Shown here piece after piece: positions 60,058 to 64,000 of a stretch of DNA of 64,000 bases. This stretch comes from Halomonas sp. SpR8 (GTDB taxonomy: Bacteria > Pseudomonadota > Gammaproteobacteria > Pseudomonadales > Halomonadaceae). The notes beneath the pieces were generated by a model. That model had not been told where the DNA came from. It saw only the letters and a program-made list of their open reading frames with translations, and ran no database searches. The stretch covers positions 496,001 through 560,000 of the forward strand of contig NZ_JAUAMC010000003.1 of NCBI RefSeq assembly GCF_031010195.1. Direction: 5' to 3'. The first letter of the stretch is position 1. Every line of letters starts with the position of its first letter. The position numbers and the translations under genes were made by a program.

Positions 60058-61206
60058 TTATTTAAATGGCAACGCTTGCTGGGCTGCATCGCGGTAGGCG
60101 CTGACATGCTCGCCCTCTGCATGACAAAACTGGGCGACGCCCGCCGCTAGTCCAGGGTGGCGAATGTAGTGCAGCGAGCGAACCCGCTGAGGCGAAAAGC
60201 CTCGCACCAGCTTATGTTCGCCCTGAGTACCCGGATCAAATAGCGTCAAACCTTGCTGCAAGCAGTACTCGATACCTTGGTAGTAACACGCTTCAAAATG
60301 CAGGCAGTCAGCGACTACTTCGCTTCCCCAGTAGCGCCCGTAAAGCGATTGAGTGCCGCGAAAATAGAGCGCAGCCGCCACCGGGCGACCCTCAGCATGG
60401 GCCTGCACCAGCATCAGCGACTCTGGCATGGTTTGGCGCAGACGCTCAAAAAAGTCATGGTTTAGATAAGGCGGGCGGCCACGCTCATGGTAGGTAATCG
60501 TGTAACAGCGATAAAAATGCGCCATAGCAGCCGAGCTAATCGCTGCGCCTTCTAAGCGTGACACCTTCAAGCCTTGGTCGGCGACCAAGCGCCGCTCGCG
60601 CTTAATCATTTTGCGCCGTTTCGAGGTGAGGCTGGCCAAGAAGCCATCGAAATCACCAAAACCGCGATCACGCCACTGAAACTGCACGCCCTCACGGGTG
60701 ATTAGCTCAGGGCATTGCGCCCGCCATGCGGTCACGTCTTGTTGATCGGCAAACAACAGGTGCCAGCTCGAAAGATCAAAGCTTTGACACTGCTCGCGCC
60801 AGGCATCGGCCAGCAATGCACGCACCGCCTGCGCATCGGCGTGCTTAGCAATCAGCGTGCGCCCCCCTGGAACAGGCGTGAATGGTACCGCGCTGAGCGC
60901 TTTTGGATAGTAGCGGCCGCCGGCACGTTCGATTGCTTCTGCCCAGCCCCAATCAAACACATACTCGCCGTAGGAGTGATGTTTACGGTACATCGGCATC
61001 GCCGCGACCAACTGTTTATCTTGCCATACACATAGGTGACAAGGCTCCCAACCCGTGGCCACGCTGACAGAACCGCTGGCTTCCAGCGCATGTAGAAAGG
61101 CATGGCGTAAAAAAGGCTGATCGTCGTCTACCAGCGCATCCCACTGGCTTGCCGTCACAGCCCCAATGGTAGGTAGAATAGCTAACGACAGTGGGCATAA
61201 CGGCAT
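60058..61206 (-). CDS. FemAB-like/GNAT-fold acyltransferase (peptidogalycan biosynthesis family, COG3146)
   Basis: A 382-aa cytoplasmic protein with two GNAT-like lobes. QPFLRHAFLHALEASGSV, MPMYRKHHSYGEYVFDWGWAEA, SWHLLFAD, SLTSKRRKMIKRERR and HFEACYYQGIEYCLQQGLTLFDPGTQGEHKLVRGF are family blocks of PF04339. The substrate is not known; a link to cell-wall peptides is suggested only by FemAB similarity. TAGGAGGTG precedes the ATG. It ends about 128 bases before ftsB on the same strand. Confidence 0.9.
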   Translation of the reverse strand: MPLCPLSLAILPTIGAVTASQWDALVDDDQPFLRHAFLHALEASGSVSVATGWEPCHLCVWQDKQLVAAMPMYRKHHSYGEYVFDWGWAEAIERAGGRYYPKALSAVPFTPVPGGRTLIAKHADAQAVRALLADAWREQCQSFDLSSWHLLFADQQDVTAWRAQCPELITREGVQFQWRDRGFGDFDGFLASLTSKRRKMIKRERRLVADQGLKVSRLEGAAISSAAMAHFYRCYTITYHERGRPPYLNHDFFERLRQTMPESLMLVQAHAEGRPVAAALYFRGTQSLYGRYWGSEVVADCLHFEACYYQGIEYCLQQGLTLFDPGTQGEHKLVRGFSPQRVRSLHYIRHPGLAAGVAQFCHAEGEHVSAYRDAAQQALPFK

Positions 61207-61358
61207 AGCACCTCCTAAGGCGTGCAGGGCAAATGGATAAAATACGAAGCGAACACGGCGAAGATGACCTGCATCACTTTACACTACCCACAAGCGTTGC
61301 GGTCCTGAACGTATACTGTTGATAATTCCAAGCAAGTAGCAGCTAAGAGAGTAAGGCC

Positions 61359-61604
61359 ATGACGCGCGATCCGACCGGTGACTTTCAAACCCGGCACCAA
61401 GCTGCTGACCAAATGCGCTAGCAGTTCGCCGCGACCAGTTGGCCCGAAGGACTGTTTGGGTGGCTTTCCCCGGGGCACCCGATTCTTCACAATGACCTGG
61501 GCGTACTTGCATCGTTAACGTATATTAAAACGCTGCCCTTCTCGACGTTCACAGTGGTTTGTGCTTTTGTGATGGGCTTGGAGATCAGCACAATTGACCG
61601 TTAA
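61359..61604 (+). pseudogene. Possible decayed small gene with one in-frame amber codon; within a 479-bp gene-free region
   Basis: From an ATG at 61359 (AGAGTAAGG upstream) a frame reads MTRDPTGDFQTRHQAADQMR, meets TAG at 61419-61421, then continues for another 61 codons: QFAATSWPEGLFGWLSP... with a hydrophobic TLPFSTFTVVCAFVMGLEI segment, to a TAA at 61604. This could be a small membrane protein gene broken by one nonsense change, or chance. No family is recognised. Apart from this and the inverted repeat at 61612-61639, the stretch 61207-61685 shows nothing else supported. Confidence 0.3.
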
Positions 61605-61611
61605 CTGGCGC

Positions 61612-61639
61612 GTACCATCACTCATTTGTCACATGGTAC
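61612..61639. promoter_or_regulatory. Inverted repeat upstream of hexR
   Basis: GTACCAT and ATGGTAC are perfect 7-bp inverted repeats with a 14-base spacer, so half-site centres are 21 bases (two helical turns) apart, 47 bases before hexR. It may be an operator for hexR autoregulation; it does not match the known HexR palindrome. Confidence 0.35.
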
Positions 61640-61685
61640 AAGCAGTGGAAGCCGCTTCTTTCTACTAACCATATGGAGACCGTTA

Positions 61686-62549
61686 ATGGCTCATGACTTA
61701 CTAGACCGCTTACGCGAGCGCTTAGAAGAACTCAACCGCTCGGAGCGTAAAGTCGCCAATGTAATTCTTGAGGACCCGACGGTCGCCACCAGCCTGAGCA
61801 TTGCAAGCCTTGCCCAGGCGGCAAGTGTCAGCGAACCCACGGTTAACCGCTTTTGTCGCAACTTTGGGGCCAAAGGCTACCCCGATTTCAAAATCAAACT
61901 GGCCCAGAGCTTAGCCGGTGGCACGCCTTATGTAACCCGTGCGGTAGAACCCGGTGACACCGCCACTCAGTATACTCACAAGATTTTTGGCGCCACCATC
62001 GCCGCGCTCGATGAAGCCCAACGTGAAATCGATATGGGCGCTATTGAGCGGATGGTCGACTATCTCACCCAGGCCAAGCAGATCCACATTTTCGGCCTGG
62101 GCGCTTCCGGCGCAGTAGCTCAAGATGCCCAGCATAAGTTCTTCCGCTTTAACCTACCGGTAGTGGCCTATATTGATGTGCTGATGCAACGCATGGTCGC
62201 CGCTGCCTGTCATACCGGCGATGTGGTGGTGATTATCTCCTACACCGGGCGCACCCGGGAACTGGTGGATATCGCTCGGCTCGCCCGCGACGCAGGCGCC
62301 GTGGTGCTCGGCATTACAGCGCCCAATTCTCCGCTGGCTAATGAGTGTACCGCCACGCTGGATGTCGCCACGCCGGAAGACACCGATCATTACATGCCGA
62401 TGACCTCGCGAGTGATTCAGTTAACCCTGATTGACGCGTTGGCCACAGGCGTTACCTTGAGGCGCGGCGAAGACTTTCTACCCCACCTCAAGAAAATCAA
62501 AGACAGCCTGCGCGATACCCGCTTTCCGGTGGAAAAGCCTGGGAAGTGA
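61686..62549 (+). CDS. hexR: HexR-type transcriptional regulator (RpiR family)
   Basis: A 287-aa regulator. N-terminal RpiR helix-turn-helix ([40 protein letters not shown], about 37-76) and C-terminal SIS sugar-phosphate domain ([25 protein letters not shown]). HexR represses glucose and Entner-Doudoroff genes and is released by 2-keto-3-deoxy-6-phosphogluconate. The name rests on overall pattern, as zwf/edd genes are not in the window. The ATG at 61686 has TGGAG eight bases upstream; a longer frame is rejected. Confidence 0.88.
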   Translation: MAHDLLDRLRERLEELNRSERKVANVILEDPTVATSLSIASLAQAASVSEPTVNRFCRNFGAKGYPDFKIKLAQSLAGGTPYVTRAVEPGDTATQYTHKIFGATIAALDEAQREIDMGAIERMVDYLTQAKQIHIFGLGASGAVAQDAQHKFFRFNLPVVAYIDVLMQRMVAAACHTGDVVVIISYTGRTRELVDIARLARDAGAVVLGITAPNSPLANECTATLDVATPEDTDHYMPMTSRVIQLTLIDALATGVTLRRGEDFLPHLKKIKDSLRDTRFPVEKPGK

Positions 62550-62595
62550 ATGGAAAATAGTGAGGGGTGAGTGGTAAGGGGTGAATAGAAAGCAG

Positions 62596-62952
62596 TTAAC
62601 TCACCGCGGCAGTCACCGTAATTTCCACTTTAAGCTCATCAGCGGGCAGCGGTGCGCAAACGCAGGTGCGCGCTGGGGCGTAGCCTTCTGGCACCCAGTT
62701 GTCCCACACCTCGTTCATTGCGGCAAAGTCGCTTCCATCCTTAAGATAAATCGTCGCGCTAAGCAGCTGCTCACGGCTTGAGCCGATCTCTTTCAGCAGC
62801 GCATCCACCCGCGCCAGCATGCTTTCGGTTTGAGCCGTAATATCACCGTCGCGGGCCTCGGGGCCAGTCACCTGGCCACACAGATAAGCCACGCCCTGGT
62901 GAATCACCGCACGGCTCATGCGGGCTTTTGTATCGTGACGCTGAATAGTCAT
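62596..62952 (-). CDS. RidA-family protein
   Basis: A 118-aa small protein of the Rid (YjgF/YER057c) family. [10 protein letters not shown], the helix [20 protein letters not shown] and the active-site Arg in [13 protein letters not shown] are present; the family hydrolyses reactive enamines/imines from PLP enzymes. It is nearer to the Rid subfamilies with a Cys-rich ARTCVCA end than to archetypal RidA, so deamination of imines is likely but not certain. TAGGAG precedes the ATG. It lies 72 bases downstream of an Lrp-type gene on the same strand. Confidence 0.92.
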   Translation of the reverse strand: MTIQRHDTKARMSRAVIHQGVAYLCGQVTGPEARDGDITAQTESMLARVDALLKEIGSSREQLLSATIYLKDGSDFAAMNEVWDNWVPEGYAPARTCVCAPLPADELKVEITVTAAVS

Positions 62953-63024
62953 AGTGCAAACTCCTAACAGGTTGAAAAAACGCAGTCTAAACCGCCAGGC
63001 TTAGCCTTGACTATGCCTGCTCTA

Positions 63025-63510
63025 TCAAAGCCGATCTGTAGGCACCGGGCGATGCTCAAAAACCCGCCGCAGCACAAAGCTGGTATGCGCACCGGTAACG
63101 CCTTCGATGCGGTTGATCACATGCAGCAAAAGGTGCTGATAGTCGTCCATATCGCGCACCAGAATCTTAAGCTGAAAATCAGCCGCCTGGCCGGTAATGA
63201 TCAGGCACTCGATCACGTTAGGTATGTCACGAATATGGCGCTCAAAATTATCGAAGCGCTCCGGCGTGTGCTGATCCATGGAAATATGTAGCAGCGCCAT
63301 TAGCTGATAGCCCAGTTGGCGGGAATCGACCTCCGCGCGGTAGCGCAGGATTAAACCGTGCTCCTCCAAGGCCCGCACCCGGCGCAAACAGGGCGAAGGC
63401 GAAAGCCCGATACGATCAGCCAGTTCCTGGTTACTGATGCGTCCCTCCTGCTGGACAATATCCAAAATATGGCGATCAAAGCGATCCAACACCAGTGGCG
63501 ACACCGACAT
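63025..63510 (-). CDS. Lrp/AsnC-family transcriptional regulator
   Basis: A 161-aa regulator: N-terminal helix-turn-helix (DRHILDIVQQEGRISNQELADRIGLSPSPCLRRVRALEEHGLI) and C-terminal RAM domain binding amino acids (IRDIPNVIECLIITGQAADFQLKILVRDMDDYQ). AGGAG precedes the ATG. It is divergent from leuA and upstream of a RidA-family gene, so it may govern amino-acid metabolism. It is a feast/famine family member but not clearly Lrp itself. Confidence 0.94.
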   Translation of the reverse strand: MSVSPLVLDRFDRHILDIVQQEGRISNQELADRIGLSPSPCLRRVRALEEHGLILRYRAEVDSRQLGYQLMALLHISMDQHTPERFDNFERHIRDIPNVIECLIITGQAADFQLKILVRDMDDYQHLLLHVINRIEGVTGAHTSFVLRRVFEHRPVPTDRL

Positions 63511-63689
63511 AGAAAGCAGCTCCTGCTAAAAACTAAAATATTAAAGAAACTTCCTGCCAAATATTGCCTCATACCCCCTATCTTCGCAAGAACCTAGCGC
63601 AGCAAACCCTTTACACTGTACGAGTTGCCAAAAGCAGCGAATCACTCAGTACGGCCGCCACAAGCAGCCGCGATCCATAAAACGGTTAT

Positions 63690-63723
63690 TTCAGGAAGAC
63701 CACTACTTCAGGAAGTTCACTAT
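63690..63723 (+). repeat. 17-bp imperfect tandem duplication carrying the leuA ribosome site
   Basis: TTCAGGAAGACCACTAC and TTCAGGAAGTTCACTAT lie head to tail and end at the leuA ATG. Each copy has AGGAAG, so the ribosome-binding sequence is doubled; only the second is correctly placed. Confidence 0.75.
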
Positions 63724-64000
63724 GTCTGCTTTCGATCATCGCAAATATCGTCCTGCACCCCGCGTGCCTGCCTTCAACCGCCAATGGCCGGATCGTGACC
63801 TGGATCACGCCCCGATCTGGGTGAGCGAAGACCTACGCGATGGCAATCAGGCGCTGCTTGAGCCGATGACCGTTGAGCAGAAGCAGCGCTTCTGGCAGCA
63901 GATCGTTAAAGTGGGCATCAAAGAAGTCATGGTAGGTTTCCCCTCGGCCAGCCAGCCCGATTACGACTTCGTGCGCTGGCTGATCGAAGAGGATCAGATT
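63722..64000 (+). CDS. leuA: 2-isopropylmalate synthase (N-terminal part, cut by window edge)
   Basis: The first 93 codons of an open frame running to the window end. [30 protein letters not shown] matches the start of the alternative-form LeuA (about 560 aa) with the catalytic Arg and metal Asp of the TIM barrel in DLRDGNQ, followed by [24 protein letters not shown]. It makes 2-isopropylmalate from acetyl-CoA and 2-ketoisovalerate, the first step to leucine. AGGAAG precedes the ATG. The rest of the gene is outside. Confidence 0.95.
   Translation, partial: MSAFDHRKYRPAPRVPAFNRQWPDRDLDHAPIWVSEDLRDGNQALLEPMTVEQKQRFWQQIVKVGIKEVMVGFPSASQPDYDFVRWLIEEDQI

Noticed and set aside
61279-61512. Minus-strand 77-codon ORF upstream of the FemAB-like gene
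   Set aside because: No ribosome site and no recognisable features; the plus-strand interrupted frame in the same place looks slightly more coding-like.

Overview
The window looks like chromosome of a moderately halophilic gammaproteobacterium of the Halomonadaceae (Halomonas or a close relative). This is inferred from gene content and order: a proVWX-type betaine importer beside a BCCT carrier, the rpsU-dnaG-rpoD operon with divergent tsaD, lptD-surA-pdxA-rsmA-apaG, amgK-murU, and a ftsB-ispD-ispF-truD-surE-pcm-DUF368-nlpD-rpoS run. No rRNA, tRNA, CRISPR array, IS element or prophage was recognised. The left half mixes accessory transport and regulation; the right half is mostly housekeeping.

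1-6.9 kb is iron acquisition: a minus-strand ABC importer operon (binding protein, permease, second permease cut by the window edge) and two paralogous, convergent TonB-dependent receptors separated by back-to-back terminators, with Fur-box-like sites at the starts. 6.9-13.7 kb carries a LysR regulator, an auxin-efflux-carrier-type transporter, a PQQ-dependent sugar dehydrogenase, a sensor kinase/sigma-54 activator pair and an acidic lipoprotein. 13.7-19.1 kb is the osmoprotection block: a strong-looking promoter, a long leader with four 15-bp repeats, proV-proW-proX, then a BCCT carrier.

19.1-30.2 kb: a DEDDh exonuclease with a cNMP/CBS/DUF294 protein, a DUF4168 protein, a DMT transporter, the formaldehyde-detoxification genes (class III alcohol dehydrogenase, S-formylglutathione hydrolase) with mtgA and a divergent LysR gene, an unknown six-TM protein and an AbgT transporter. 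A 152-bp structured inverted-repeat element lies between the two detoxification genes.

30.2-53.6 kb: rpoD, dnaG, rpsU, tsaD, plsY, folB, folK, cca, apaH; then a two-gene module on the opposite strand (a 59-aa Tat-signal peptide gene overlapping a GMC oxidoreductase gene) that separates apaH from apaG-rsmA-pdxA-surA-lptD; then amgK-murU, an OsmC-family gene, speD, lpxL, alr and rpoS. 53.6-64 kb: nlpD back to ftsB, a FemAB-like acyltransferase, a decayed small ORF, hexR, a RidA-family gene, an Lrp/AsnC regulator and the start of leuA.

Two points stand out beyond routine annotation. First, the Tat-peptide/GMC pair resembles a minimal 'hitchhiker' export system placed inside a normally conserved operon. 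Second, at least seven separate intergenic tandem-repeat arrays with unrelated 13-18 bp units occur in this one window, several of them in leaders of core genes.
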